This document shows positions 31,641 to 45,209 of a stretch of 64,000 nt of DNA, in pieces. Source of the stretch: Owenia fusiformis (Eukaryota > Annelida > Polychaeta > Sabellida > Oweniidae); NCBI GenBank assembly GCA_903813345.2, contig CAIIXF020000011.1:30372166-30436165 (forward strand), in the 5' to 3' direction. The notes beneath the pieces were generated by a model, which ran no database searches, was not told the origin of the DNA, and was given only the letters and a program-made list of their open reading frames with translations. The stretch's first letter is position 1; each line of letters opens with the position of its first letter. Made by a program: the position numbers and the translations under genes.

Positions 31641-34173
31641 TATTCCATCAATACAGATGAATATTTCCCATATTTTTTATTGAATACAATTGTTCTTTTT
31701 TTATTGTCAAAGCTTCAATGATAACACTTCTTGTTGTAAAATGACTAAATAAGCAACCATATCCATCGCTTATAGTTTTATTTGATTGCACTTGTCATAA
31801 GACGCATGCCATTTTATAATGCCATGCCGATAAATCTGTAAGTATCTAATTTCAAGATGTCAGATAAATCGACAATCGTTTTATCGGGCAGAGATTCCCT
31901 ATCTGTCAATCGCTAATAATTTCATTTTATAGGGAATACTCATAGGAGGAAATTGATTCTTTGATCCGTTATGGAGCATCACTTTGAAAATGGTAAGTTA
32001 GTTGTTCAGCTGCGAAAGTAGTTTATGGTCATAATTAATTTTCTATGGGCTTGACAGTTCATCGTTTCGTTAAGGATTTATGTACATCAGCTGCAAATGA
32101 CTTTATATATCATTGTGTGTGCAAAATCAATTTCTGAAGAAGAATAGTTTTTATTGAATTATTGTGTAGAGGCTATAAGTTGAAACTCGCAATTTCATTT
32201 GGAACCCTTAAGGTGAATACTGGTTGTTTTAATAATAGGAGAGGGATAGGGATCGAAACCAGCCAACTCTATGGTTGTTTTTGCAAATGGAAGTTGACCT
32301 TTTAAAACTCTTAGAGGCTGGATACTATATGTCCTTCATAATAAGATCGAATGGTCTTTACTTTAGTAATACTAGTCAGTCAGGTTCAGTAACTAAGCCA
32401 ATATTCGAAATTTGTATGTTCATCAATATTTACTGAGAATTGAGACACAACTGAAGTAAACCTCTATTTTATTATTTTCAATTTACCTCACAGCAAACGT
32501 GTAAATGATAATTTTGATGTTCTGTTATGTATTGGTGAAGCAATCTATGGCCTATTTATATATATTTCTAAATTTCCCCTATGTCCCTGTATGCCCCTCC
32601 TTCAAAAATATATGTTTTTGTCATTTTTTATCATGAGCCGACCAAAAATATATTTTTCTTGTTTACATATAGAATGAACTTTCTATTCTCGAATATTGAC
32701 AGATGGTACTGAATTTATTTTTACATGATATGGAGCAAACAAAAACGTGTCAATTAACACTGTAATATCCAACATACTTATATTTCAAGGGTAGTAAAGG
32801 GTATAAAAATAATCAAGAAAATCCATGTTTTCAATAGGATTCATCCTTGTCAAAAAACGTGGAGGAAGATATGCGGTTCGAAAAACTAACAACATGTTTC
32901 AAGTCCTTACAATTCTTGGTGGAAGCAAATATTTTGAAAGTTGTAATTTCGAATGTAATCTCCTACTCAATGCCAACAGAGATATTTACTTATTTAACAT
33001 TCGTTGGCTTGTGTCAGTGAGTAAATAAGGAGAATATGCTTTTAATTCTATATCTTGATCCCAATGGCTTTTGAAAAGGAGCGGTATATCTTCACGTACT
33101 TTTATCACCCCGAACTCAAACATTGCGAATACTTATTGTCGAACGCTTTGTTGAGAATGGATACGAGATGTACTCAAAATTAATACGTTAAAATGTGTAT
33201 TATCATCTTAATAACCACCTCACAAATTATTTTTGAAAACAAAGATGTACTATTTTTGAGATTTTTATTTTTGAATGTTGACTTACTTACTGAATCTGAC
33301 TGTAGTATCTACATCTTTTTTTGATATCAAGCGTACGTACTAACGCAGTTTAATTCGATGAAATCTTAAAATAGCGAATCGACATTAACCGTCACCATCT
33401 TGAATGTGAAGGTAACTGTCGTTACATTCTCTTGATACTGACCAGTGATATTTCTAATTTTGACTGAAAGACAAAAGATTTGTTTCACCGCTCCGATCCG
33501 TTTTTGCCACTATTCTTTTTGCTCTCAATTTTTCTGAAACTTAATAGTGATCATGATTTGGCAAAATGGCTACAGTGAATCATGTTACTAAATTCCCCTG
33601 TAGGGCCTGTACTTTTACAGAATTTTAAAAATGAAAACCATGATTATTTAGGTCAAACCTGGGAATACTAATAACAAGTTGATTTTTATACAATGACAAA
33701 CATAGACAATGAGGCAACTGCCAGTCCTGAATTTTGATCTACGATTAGCGCAACGCCTCCTGTACTGTACTCATGTGTTTCTTTTACTCCTGTACAGAAA
33801 ATGTATGCCTTTATTTTTACCATATAGTTTGAGATAATTGATGGCAGAGATATGGTTTAAATCAATTCCCATTCCATACCTGATCTTTTTCTCTTTTTTT
33901 ATAATTTTTTTTATTTCAAAGAATAAGCATGTTAAAGCATTTGCAAAAAACAATTACAGTACAGTTACATGATAAACATACATTTTACAATTTTACAATG
34001 CAGTATTGGTTAAAAGTTAGTCTTTAAGGATCTTTTTCTTGGTATAATTAGTAATCAAGCCTAAAGCAAGCGAATGTGTTTTTATCGTATGTGTCTTTTT
34101 ATTTATCAACTACGAATAGCCATTGGTGGACTCAGAACAATTTAATTGATTTTAACATAACTAACCATATACA
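31641..34173. other. AT-rich spacer, no supported gene
   Basis: Open frames of 60-67 codons only. A low-complexity, A/T-run-bearing stretch at 33880-34020 resembles a LINE 3' tail on the minus strand but is too weak to call. Confidence 0.4.
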
Positions 34174-34175
34174 TA

Positions 34176-34849
34176 CAGAGTGTGCCATAAACGTCGACCA
34201 TATTTTAAAACTTTTTTGAAAGAAGGATTTTTTGAAGGATTTTAGAAATATTTTGATGGACATGCACAAATCAAAATTGCAATTGTTCAAGAAATAGGAT
34301 AAAAATCGACAAGTGCTTCTGACTGAGAAAGATTAACAGAACTATATGGATCTAAATGAAAATATAAAGTTCTCGGGATAATATTTGGTGCAACATTAAT
34401 TTTATAATTGATATTAGTTAGCCTGAAATAAAAGTACTAGATGGATATTTAATACAGTCTGTCAGAGAGACGCATAGGTTGGTTAAGGATATTCGATTTA
34501 TTCTGGAATTATTTACAACTAAAAATGAGATATTAGAAGTAAGTGTACCATAGGACAAACTAGTAAGTTTAAGAAAAATTGATTCAGCATCATGGAAAAA
34601 AGGTGATTTGGAAATATATCTGCTGGTTCTAATAAATGGGACATCATTGATAAATTGAAACATCAAATATTACCTTGAAACTGGTATTTATAATTCACCC
34701 CCGTTGACTCCAACGTACTTTATAATTATGTATAAAAAGGTTATAGCAAATTAAAAAATTACGGACGGAGTTTGGCCTGTATAAACTTAATTTATATGGA
34801 TAAAAAGGTTGTAGCAAATCAAAATGAAGACGGATTTTGGCCCACCCTG
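34176..34849. mobile_element. Mariner-type MITE, 674 bp
   Basis: The left end CAGAGTGTGCCATAAACG and right end TTTTGGCCCACCCTG are imperfect inverted copies, with TA on both outsides (34174-34175, 34850-34851). The right subterminal 60 bp is tandemly duplicated (GGTT(A/G)TAGCAAAT(T/C)AAAA). No transposase was recognised. Confidence 0.6.
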
Positions 34850-35264
34850 TATATTGTATGTATGCCCATTATACAATTAGCCTAAACGATACTATCTTCC
34901 AAACAACACCTATTTGTATATCGGATCAGATATAGTTTCAGGCACATATCAACAACAACGAATTCTATTTTGTATGCTGTGGAATCTTCCCGGGGGAATC
35001 TTGTTGTCCCTTACATTACGTTGTCATCGTGGTAAGCCACGCCCACGCCCTCTCCATCTCTATCCTTCTGGAGAGATCTGCAATGCAACAGAGAGAGATG
35101 CTATGAGTATCAGAATGTTACGTTGTATAGAAAAAGACTAAATGTCATAAAGTCTAATTTTTTCGACTAAATTTTAATTTTGATATTAATGTTATATCTC
35201 TGTATATACTTTCTCATTGATATATATTATGGAGCATGGCACTATGTAAATATGTAGGCTATTT
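34850..35264. other. Spacer, nothing recognised
   Basis: A short GC-richer patch at 35015-35100 has a 75-codon open frame without motifs. Confidence 0.4.
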
Positions 35265-35500
35265 TGGCCAGTAGAATGATAAATGGGACAAAAAGATTAG
35301 GAAATCTTAGGAGATATTGTACATTAAATTACATTGTAAAGTACTGAATGTAATCTATAACTTTCCAGTCGGCAATGGTTTAATTGGGGCCACCATTTTT
35401 CATTCCTATCAATAAACGACTTTAGCCACCGCTAAGTGTGGTATTAAAAGAACGTCTCTTTCTTCAAATAGAAAGCCGATATTTTTGATAACTCATAGGC
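35265..35500. repeat. Diverged direct repeat left of the LINE relic
   Basis: It matches 36940-37180 in the same orientation over about 235 bp (AGT(A/G)GAATGATAAATGG, GATGTAATCTATAACT-like and CTTCAA(A)TAGAAA(G/A)CC blocks). A weaker third relative is at 43880-43990. Confidence 0.6.
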
Positions 35501-35589
35501 ATGGATGATGAAAATATGAAAAATGTTTAAACAATTGGAAGGAACTATAGAGAATTCAAACACTAACACAAGAAGAAAAAATACACAAG

Positions 35590-36210
35590 GAAGTGATATC
35601 ACTAAAAACGAATTGAAAAATGCCATACAAAAACGTGAGCATCTCCGACACTAGATGCCTTATCCTAGATTTTGGAAAAAAGGGTTGACACTAAAGATAT
35701 GTTTTATGAGATGGTCAAAGAAAGATTCACCGAAGGAGAATTCAATGAATCTTGTCATTTTTAGTGTAATCTACAAAAATGGAGAAAATGAATACTTTCA
35801 AATTACAGACCAATTAGCTTAACAAATTACGATTATACAATAATAGCTCTCACACTAACTAATAGAATTAAACATATAGTTAAAAACTAGAAGGCATAAA
35901 ACAATCAGCTAATATTGAAGGGAGATTTATTGGAACACATGCAAGATTTCTGATTGATCCAATTGTGTAAATTATGAAAATATGTATGTGATCTTAGTAA
36001 GTCTAGATTTAAAAAAGCATTCGATAGTCTTAACCGGAACTTTATGTATAATGTACTCAAATCTCGAAACAATGAATTTTGGGGAAAATTTTTGAAGGTG
36101 AGTGAAAATACATTACACAGATCCAAAACTGGAGCTAAAAATAATGGCTTCTTATTAAGGGAAGTAAAAATTGAATGGGTGTAATGCAGGGATGTCCTAT
36201 ATCAGCTCTA
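35590..36210 (+). pseudogene. Relic of a LINE reverse transcriptase (plus strand)
   Basis: Ordered motifs in shifting frames are GSDITKNELKNAIQK; IYKNGE; an ITDQLA-type remnant of the NYRPISL block; DYTIIALTLTNRIKHIV; GRFIGTHARFLID; LVSLD; FKKAFDSLNRNFM; and AKNNGFLLREV, then a decayed RQGCP-like ATGCAGGGATGTCCTATATC. This is the fingers-palm order of L1/Tx1-like LINEs. The YADD box was not found. At least three frameshifts and several stops make it dead. It lies between the direct repeats 35265-35500 and 36940-37180. Confidence 0.7.
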
Positions 36211-36309
36211 TTATTCATACATCATACTCGCTGAAACTACAGGACTGGAATCCGATAAGTGAGCTTTGTATTCAGTTTTAATAGAGCTAACCAAAACTTA
36301 GGGCCCGAA

Positions 36310-36850
36310 TTAAGCTTTTAATTCCTGTTTAAGAACCTATATTGTTACTATTAAAAATGGATTCTACCAATACTCTCCAACATGAACCTACTTGCTGAGA
36401 CTCAATAAACTTGAGTTCTTTTGAGATAACGAGGATTTTGTATATGTCCCGATAGATAGTATAAACATACGCCATGTTATGCAGCTTTTAAGTCAATTAT
36501 ATGATCATAGGAGAAAAAATCTCATTTAGACTCCAATTGGTAAAGACAGGATTCTTATATCTAAGTAATATTTTATATGTCATTTGATGAATGTAATCCT
36601 ATTTTCATTACTTTATTGCTATTCTTACTGTTAATGAAAATTGAATGTTGGATGTAGGTTTGGCCCTAAAAGGGCATTAGTACAAATAAATCCTAAAAGT
36701 TAATACACACATGCTGAAATCCTCATTTTCTAAGAAGAACCCAAGTTGATCGAGTCTCGAAAAGTAGATGCATGTGAGGAATAGTATTGATAGAATCCAT
36801 TTCCAATAGTAAGAATAGTTTTAATAGAGGTCACCTTAAACAGGTCAACG
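36310..36850. repeat. Dispersed repeat, copy 1 (partner 61600-61800)
   Basis: GTTTAAGAACCTATATT, TGAAATCCTCATTTTCT and CAATAGTAAGAATAG occur in the same order at 61600-61800, where about 330 bases between the first two blocks are missing. It may be the distal part of the LINE relic. Confidence 0.55.
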
Positions 36851-36939
36851 GACTTGCTCTTTAGAACTTTTTGTAGGCTTTATGATTAAGCCCAACTCTT
36901 CGCTTTGAAATAAACACCAACCCGCATATATTTTAAGCA

Positions 36940-37180
36940 ATTCGGTCAGTGGAATGATAAATGGAAAAACTTCAGAGAAATTACACATTATTAAATCACA
37001 CCGTGAAGTACTTGATGTAATCTATAACTATTTCTAGTAGGCGATTGGTTAATTACGGCCGAAACTTTAATTTTGACCCTTATCAATCAAAAAGATTCCA
37101 ATCGTGCAATCACCATCGCCATAGCCACCTCTAAAATTATCTTTTTTCTTCAATAGAAAACCAATCTTTTTGATAACTAA
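36940..37180. repeat. Diverged direct repeat right of the LINE relic
   Basis: Partner of 35265-35500. The pair suggests either LINE insertion into a duplicated segment or shared LINE-flank sequence. Confidence 0.6.
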
Positions 37181-37369
37181 TATTAATTCCAATACAAAAT
37201 GTCATCAAATTAATATAAACTTTAACATTTTCTAGGATTCTGGAGTAATATGTAGCATGAAGTATCGTTAATAAGAAAAATAACCAAGCACGTTTATTTA
37301 TCAAACTTTGTTTGGGGCATTTGGTATCAAAATATTGTTTAATAATAAAATAAGTTTGATCATCGTATC

Positions 37370-37720
37370 TTAGTAGTTATAGTTGGGTAAAGGCGAACGG
37401 TTGAATAAGATTAGCCATGAAATATCTTTTGAATTTGAAGCACTTCAATGAATTATAAATTGTTTAACTGGGTGATCATTTCTTTGAATTTGGCAGTTTT
37501 AGTTTAAGGCCGGAGGTAACTTAAATACGATTGACCATGAAATGTCTTTTTAATTTGACGCATAATTGCGATTCAATAAATTGTTAAATTGGATAATAAT
37601 ATCATTGAAACAGTTTCAGTTCAAGGTCAGGGGTTTGTCAGATGAGATTGACCAGGAAAAATATATTGCATAGGTTCTCTTTTGAGTCGGAGGCATAAAT
37701 GTATTATTCAATAAAGGCAA
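37370..37720. repeat. Three degenerate tandem copies of a ~120-bp unit
   Basis: The blocks GATTAGCCATGAAAT / GATTGACCATGAAAT / GATTGACCAGGAAAA and the ATT(G/A)T(T/-)AA(C/A)T(G/T)GGATAAT motif recur at about 120-base intervals. Confidence 0.6.
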
Positions 37721-38450
37721 TAACCAGTGGGCCTTTCTTGGATACACTTACAATTGCACTCCAAGTTCCCAGTTGATGCAGTAATTCAAGAGGATTTGAC
37801 ACATTATTGGTAGTGGGAGAATGAGTTGGTTGTAACAAAGCATAAAGCATTTACAGAACTCTTCAAATTGAAATAAACACCGGTCCACATATGTTTAGGA
37901 AGTTACAGAAACAACTACTATTTTACATACATGCACCACAAGAATAGATCGAAATTGAATCTTCGAGAAGTTCTTTAGAACTTATTTTCCATCAAACTTG
38001 CAGAAATAATAGGATTCGAATCTCTTGAGTGGGGTAATACGTTCTAAGGCTAAAATTGAAGAAAGTAAGTATCAAATTATATATTATCTATACACCGTAG
38101 GTCATGTATATGGAACAACATTGATATTTCCCCGATTTCATGTGCTATGAAAAAGCGGGATTTTTTCAAATATATTTTCATAGTCTTATCAGAAAAATGA
38201 ACCAAACGCTAAGCCATAATTAGATTCTTTTTGTAATTGTTATAGTTGAGAAAGAGTGTACTGATTTTTGTGAAATGTCCAATATTCCAGATTTAAGAGC
38301 AATAGTGTATTTTACATAGATTAACACACAGGTGTAAATTCTAAACTTGAATTGACTTGCTTTATGATCTAGTACATACATTTATATAAATAATTTATAA
38401 GTTCGTTTCTTTCACTAATAATCATATATTTTGTTCGTGATATACTGGAA
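37700..38450. repeat. Old duplicated block A1 (partner 45210-45860)
   Basis: Colinear, much diverged matches: AAATTGAAATAAACACCGGTCC vs AAATCGAAATAAACATTAGTCC, a shared AGAATAGATCGA block, and AATCATATATTTTGTTCGTG vs AATCATATCTTTTGTTCGTG. Confidence 0.6.
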
Positions 38451-39074
38451 GCGCTTACTAATACGAAACATGTTGTAGTTGAGTCATGTCAGGGTGACCT
38501 TGATTACCAAGGGATGGTCTACTACGTTGTTGAAAACACACGGGTGTAAATACTTATGAAGGCATTGACGACATGGCATGACTTAAAGCTGTTAAACATG
38601 CTTAAAAGCCTGTTAAGAAATTTCTAAATTACGTTTTCTTTCATGTCATTATACATGAAGTATTGGTTTGATTTCAATAGTAGCATCGTTAAATGGGATG
38701 CGTGAAACTGAATATAAAGGTGTTGTCAAATAGTAAACATAAAGATAACATCCGTTTTACTTTTTTAAACTCGTTGCAGTTAAATGTATTTTTACATGCA
38801 AATCATAACTGATTTTGAATTGGAGGCGCTTCAATTTTATTTAGCAAAACGGACCACACGTGTATACGTAATAGGTCGTGTGTCCATGGTGTGTCAGCTG
38901 ACCGATGATGTTATAGTGGAGAATGGTGCTTGGGTAAGTTTACAGTCTAAAATTGTTCAGACCTACACTACCCGGAAAACTTTCGAAATTACGATTATTT
39001 TTTCAGGGTACCAAAGAGAGAATCGGATCTAGCGAGCAGGCTAAACAAATATATTTAAGGGTTATTTCTTGTCA
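38451..39074. other. No recognisable feature
   Basis: An 82-codon open frame (38784-39032) has no motif or splice context. Confidence 0.4.
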
Positions 39075-39172
39075 TCAGTCATGGGCCCAACTTTGGGTTT
39101 TAGGGGACCAAAAATGTGTTGTTTTCCTGACTTGAAATGTGGTCCCCTTGTTATCTTCTGGATCCGCCATTG
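39075..39172. mobile_element. Partial MITE of the GGCGGATCC-end family
   Basis: It ends in CTTGTTATCTTCTGGATCCGCCATTG, very like the right end at 2031 (shown here only by its last bases, GGATCCGCCA). Inward it has GGGCCCAACTTTGGG-type sequence like the 690-981 element. The left end is missing. Confidence 0.5.
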
Positions 39173-39179
39173 TAATGTA

Positions 39180-41350
39180 TTATTTTTTCAATAAGTATGG
39201 TTATCATTTTCATCATTTGGAAGAATTTAAACATGTGTCACCCATTTTTGCACTTTGAGCCCGTAATGACTTCCACATTAACAAATCGTGAATCTATTTG
39301 GAAATATTGTATTTGGAATTGTAAGGAATATATTGGTACACGTTGCTGTAATTTTGTCACCCATCCTAGTCTGCCTTTAGATTTATGAGAGGTGGGTGGA
39401 GGGGGAATAACTAATATGGATAAAATATATGGTTGATAAAAGCACAATGATTTAACAACAAACCCAAGTGGTGAACTATGCCTGCTTTCGATTCATGTAC
39501 CTCAAAGATAAAATGCTACTTATATCTCCGCTTTTGGATAGGTTTTAACAAATGGAAACAATACTGACTTAGTTCGAATGGAACTTGTTACCAATATGCT
39601 TCCTATTTCATTGGAGTTAAACTCAGAACAGTGCTTTGATTAAAGATCATTAGTTCCGTTACTTTCTCGTATTGAATCATTTAGAGGATTACTACCTATG
39701 GTGAATAAAATATCATAATGTTGATTAGGATTTATTGGATGATATGATAGTAATAGGATAAAGCAACCTGTGCATGATTATTGGAAAATGGTCACCAATC
39801 GTAACATATTGATATCCCATGGGAGATTTTAGTTTATTCACCCAGAACAATTGATATTCACTTTGTTAGAGACTAAGACCAATACGATTTGCCCAATAGA
39901 AGTAGATGATATCATGAAATTGTTTAGTTGATTGATTTCTCGTATTGTCATCGCCCTCATTCAGATACAGACATATGTTATTGATTTCTTGCCTGATAAA
40001 AAATTAGAAGTCCAAAAATGAATGAGTTTCAGAGTGATACAGATGACATATTTGGCCATTCTTATACCTCGTGTTATATATTCTTATGCCTTGTGAAATT
40101 GTATCGGAAACATAAATGTACTGGTATGTGAAGCTTCAAGTGGTCTGGGCTACCCGTGTATTTCGATTCTTGCCGAAGTATTCTGACTTAAGAAAAGTAT
40201 TCTAGATTTACTCATTTTACCAAATACACGAGATTTTCAATTTGGCATTCAATTTTAAGTTTTTTCAAGAGATGACTGTTGGAATTAAGCAATTAATAAA
40301 TTATGCCTCGTGCAGCGACATAGCAGGGTACCTGTTGGGGGATGGCAGATACGGATTTGCGAATTATGCACCACGATGGCATATTAAATAAAATATATCA
40401 ATATAATATACTCAGGTTGGATTTCAACTTCTCAATCAGAAATATGCCTCATTTTTAGAAAGTAGGCCTTTTTGAAAAAATTGACCTCAATTTCGAAAAG
40501 TGGGTCCACATTTACTGATATAGGGTCCAAATTTTGGGAAAATTACCAATATTTTAGAGCCAATATGTACAGTTTCCTCACGAAAATGATTTTATTCACC
40601 CTTCTTTGTGAATTTCTGTTCCAATAAAATAAGTGAACTCGGACGGCTGTTTGAAAAGTTGGGCAAGAGTCCGAACACTTGGGTAGCCCAGAATAGTTGG
40701 GGTTCCACATACGTAGCATCGTTAACACTAATTTAATTATATGCACTTAGCGGCTTTAGATCGATCATTCATGAGACTGGATATATATTTTACTTTTTGG
40801 ACTTTGGGGGGCATATTAAAATGGGATAAAGCTGTTGACATAATGCAATTTTAGGGTACAGTTAGGATATGCTTTAATTAACTCTTAGTCCAGTACAATC
40901 TATTGGCATTTCATAGGAAATCTACGCATCCATTTCGGAGTATATTAGTATTGATAAGAATGAAATATATCTGCCACATAAGTACGAAAATAACAGGGCT
41001 TGCCAGTAAAAATATATTTTTGACATAATCTTTAAGGTTATCGCCATTATCAAAGTAACTGCTCTAAAAACGTTTAATACCTGACCTATGCAGGGTTAAC
41101 AAGTTAATATCCCCACCGCCTGTGTGTGAATACCCGCACTTTTTTCATAGCAAGGCGCTGCAAAGACGTCAAGGTGACTGTACGTTGTGTCCGAATTAAT
41201 GCCACCCAAAAACCTATTTTTCTAATGTATTATTTCCTATGGGTTGTCGAGATGTCAATTATCTTTATAAATTGATTAAGTCTCCGTCGCCATTTTTCCA
41301 AGGTTCCCACATTTGTAAGGAGTAGAAGAAGAGAGGAGGATTAATGAAAT
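39180..41350. repeat. Old duplicated blocks A2-A4 (partners within 49030-51150)
   Basis: 39180-39260 matches 50690-50770 (TTTAAACAT...CACCCATTTTTGCACTT). 39600-39960 matches 49030-49400 (CAGAACAGTGCT, TTGATATCCCATGGGAG vs ...TTGGAG, TTCATTCACCCAGAA). 40900-41350 matches 50790-51150 (TTGATAAGAATGAAATATATCT, AAGGTGACTGT vs GAGGTGACTGT). Block order differs between copies, so rearrangement followed duplication. Confidence 0.55.
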
Positions 41351-41890
41351 CATGTTGAACAGAAAGCTTTCCTTGCGTGCCAAATATATTGTACAGTGAT
41401 TAACTGCGGACCAAAACGTATGATTAAACAAAATAAGCGGAGCACTATGTCACTTTACACTATGCCATTTTATTCTAAATTCATTAAAACAATATACACG
41501 GTGGCCCAGAACAGACCAGGTCAAAAATAGAATAATCTGTTTCATATCTGTTAATCAACGAAATCGTCCATGTGTAGAACAACAACCTAGCACCAAATTC
41601 GTTGCGGTATTGGTAGTCGTACCAATCACTCATGGTTATTGGTACAGTTACATAATTCAATATAGTAATCAAAGATGAATCTTCAAGTGGTAATCGCCCA
41701 TCCTTCATTCAAAGGACTTCATTTATTACTCAATATGGAAAGAAGTGAAATACCCTTGGACCAAGGATGGTAATCGCCACGAGGGCAAAACTTGAGACGT
41801 GTATTTTGCTATAAAACATAGTTTTGTGGATTGCCATTTTGCCAAATTAGTATAGCTTTTATTTTCCTTCGGCACTTAGATATTTTTATT
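41351..41890. other. No recognisable gene
   Basis: A 74-codon open frame on the minus strand (41484-41708) has protein-like composition but no family or splice sites that I can support. Confidence 0.4.
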
Positions 41891-41894
41891 GCGC

Positions 41895-42150
41895 CACTTA
41901 GACATTTTAGCTTAATGTCCACGACTGTAATTCACAATTACGACTTGCATTCTTTCACAAGGATGTTTTTCTATTGTCTTTTATATTGCGTTTTGCATTG
42001 ATCAATATCTCAACTTCACAATCACATTTATCGAGAAACGGCTTACTAACACTCGGGAATATTCAAAAGTGGATTGTGTAGTCCTCATAACACATGAACT
42101 GCACAATCAATCAGTCAAGGGTTCACTGGATATGAAGCCAACCTTTTTAA
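41895..42150. repeat. Inverted dispersed repeat (partner 54180-54440)
   Basis: Reverse complement of 54180-54440 over about 250 bp. It shares AATTACGACTT(G/A)CATTCTTT, TGATCAATA, TATCGAGAAAC-type and GTTCACTGGATATG blocks. No element ends were recognised. Confidence 0.65.
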
Positions 42151-45100
42151 GTAAAAATCTTTAAATACGAGATATTCATTTTAAGAAACAACGCTTGTCC
42201 AATATCGATAATTTTGTCTGTATCATATTTGTGCGTTGGAAACATTTTTTCTTATCTGTATTATATAATGAGATATATTAATTAGTTTCGTTATGGCGTT
42301 GTTCTCCTTCTTGATTCTCAAGGTTTTAGTTGCTCCAGCTTGGAAATCGACGATGGTTGTTCTCTTAACTCGAACTTTTTGGGTGGCAAATTAACTAAAC
42401 CGATGTTTAATTTTTGGATTCGCCTGAACATGCATCAACATGTTTAGGCTTGCCTACGGAATTAACACTTTCAATACTAATCTAAGATGAAACATTCGAA
42501 CCCACCCCAAGCTTGACGTCATTACGAATGCATTGACATGTCAAAATCGATGAATAACGATTGGAGGGAACTTTTAAAGATCCTTAATAGTATTAAATTC
42601 CTTGAAATCATTAATGGTACACAAGTCAAGTGTAAATGACTTGACTTAATCCTACTTATCTCTTTGGTCTTAAATGAGCAAAATGTTGAAGTTAATGATC
42701 GCTTCCGTTTCCTGACAGTTCAATGATCGATTCTGGCAGTTTTTACTCATTTACTTTTTAATCTTCCAGTTTTGCAATGCCTACAGCAACCAACACGATT
42801 GTATCTATTACATAATTGCTGACAATGCATATTTAGTATTAGAAATAGTATCGGTTCAATACTGTGGACCCCCTTTATGTACTTGCCTATTACAAGACAT
42901 GGGCTTGCAGTAGCTAGACTATGTTAGAAATTGAAGTTTGACAAATAGATAGTATGAATCGTCGATTTTTGGTGGATTTTTGATGGACCACGTCGAACCA
43001 CGACCCAATTTTTGTGTGAAGAAGGAGCTCTATTTCATTTGTAACAACTCACTACAAAACATCATTACAATTGATGATTGGTCAAAAAACAATGTCAATG
43101 CTCTAACTGATTCAATCTTTGAACTTTTAGAAAATTGTCTGAAACAAAAATGGCGGTCATAAAAAGGAAAATAGATCGCTTTTCAAATCAGTTTTTTGAT
43201 TTTTTTTCTTTTTCTATGAATGATATCAAATTTTCAAAGATGGTATTATTTAGAGCAATATATTGGGCACATTTTCTGAAAAATTCAAAAGATTCAGTGA
43301 CCTTTCCTACCTCCTACTTTTAGCTATTTTTCAGTCACATTTTCAGAGGGCTGAAAAGGTTATTTCATCATGTTTAGGGTCATTCTGACCATGAACATTG
43401 TGATCCTGGACCTGTAAATGGTATGTGGAACTAGTTGAATTGACTATAGGTCAAAACAGAACTCTGTTATCTTTGTTCAAAAATGTCTAAAAATGCAAAA
43501 TGTTTTGTCACTTCCTGTTTTGTCATTTCCTGTTAAGTATCATGGCACCTTAGATAGGTGATTTAAAATTTGAATCATTGTTCTGAACTTGTTTGTCATA
43601 TCATTGGCATTTATAGATTAAAATTTAGGATATGGGAAACATGTTGGATTGAATGCAAATGCGTTTTTTCAAGGTCATCGAAATAGGAATAATAGTAAAA
43701 ACGAAGACACTCTTACGATTTAGTTTCAATAAAGTCAATCCAATCAGAAATTGTTTTGTCTGAAACAATGTGAAAACTGGGTTTATGAAAACATACATCG
43801 TATCGCAATGCAATTTGACATGTAAAATGATTAATGCATGGTCAATAAGATTGGGATACCATCTGAAATAAATAAATTGTGCTTTTAATTATACATCATT
43901 GTAAAGTGCTGTAGGCAATCTATAACAATGTAATGAGTAATTGTTGATTAATTAGAACCGCCATTTTATCTCTCTCTATATTATAAATTACTTCAATTAT
44001 TTTTAAGTAGGCCTAGGATGGTTTTACACGTACTTAACTTACAATTCACACAGTATTTCATATAACTGCAGCGCATTATATCACCAATCACCGCATCCCA
44101 GGTCACTCCCTGTGTGGTTGTCAATGTGACAACTTGACTCTACAGATTGATGTTTTGATTGATTGATCTCGTGTGGAAAGCAACACCTTAAAGGAATGGT
44201 CATTCCACATTACGCTGAGTCGAGGGCTTAAATCCTTAAACCACTAAAAGAACCAATACGTTTCATATCTAACATAAATATGGACATTATAATATGCTAG
44301 ACATCATAGGGAAAATTATAATTTGATCAAAACGAAATAAACGCGAACATCTTCTAAGTGCATGAAATATGGACCAATTAGAAAAAATTTCATACACTTT
44401 TTAATTGTTTTATATTAGTACTTTAATTTGGATGTATCAAAATATTGAATCTAGTCATTTTTTACATTATCAAAAGAAAAATTGAAGCTTTATCGTAGAT
44501 TCCTTGGAGCTTAATCAATATTTTATCTGCAACTTTGGCAGATTTGATCACATTATGTCACAAAGGAATATGAAAAGACAATACGAAGGTTTGCAGATGC
44601 ATAGAATAACTCAGAATTGGTGATTCAAATGGATATACATAAAAGTAATTATCAAAACAATGACACAGTTTTACACCTTTGAATGGCAAAACCATCACCG
44701 ATTTGTTGATAAATATTAAACTAGGTCTGTTTCATTGCTTAATATGTTCAAAAATGTTGTTTTTTGAGGAATTTCGAATTGAACTCCAAATGTTCAACTT
44801 GGCATCTTTACGAAAACGCAACTTTCTCGTTATGGTTGATGAATAGGGACTGATGTTGAATTTTGATTTTGGCGACCTCATTGATGTTGCTTCACCTTAT
44901 AAGACTGGACTTCTATCCCACATAATTTGAGGAAGATTGCAATAATAATACTTCATATAGCTAAGGCAGTCCTTCACATACATCGGTTTTGGATTATTGT
45001 ACCGTTGAGAGGTACCTGCATCGTTATTCATTGACATTTTCAAAATTTCTCTATGTTTTATCATTGTTTGAATTGTTCGGGTTTGTCTCCATGTAACATG

Positions 45101-45209
45101 CAAATTGTGTTCAGTTTCTTTCTACGTCACTTATATATTTATAGACTATGTAACTATAATTTACTAATAATTTATATTTTCGGGGAGGCTATCAGACCAT
45201 TTTTGCGAC
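42151..45209. other. AT-rich spacer, no supported gene
   Basis: Only short open frames. 43880-43990 is a weak relative of the 35265/36940 repeat. Around 43500, CACTTCCTGTTTTGTCATTTCC contains a doubled TTCCTGTT motif. Confidence 0.4.

Noticed and set aside
33880-34020. LINE 3' tail on the minus strand
   Set aside because: TGTAAAATGTATG-like tail and A-rich end are suggestive, but no coding motif lies upstream on that strand.
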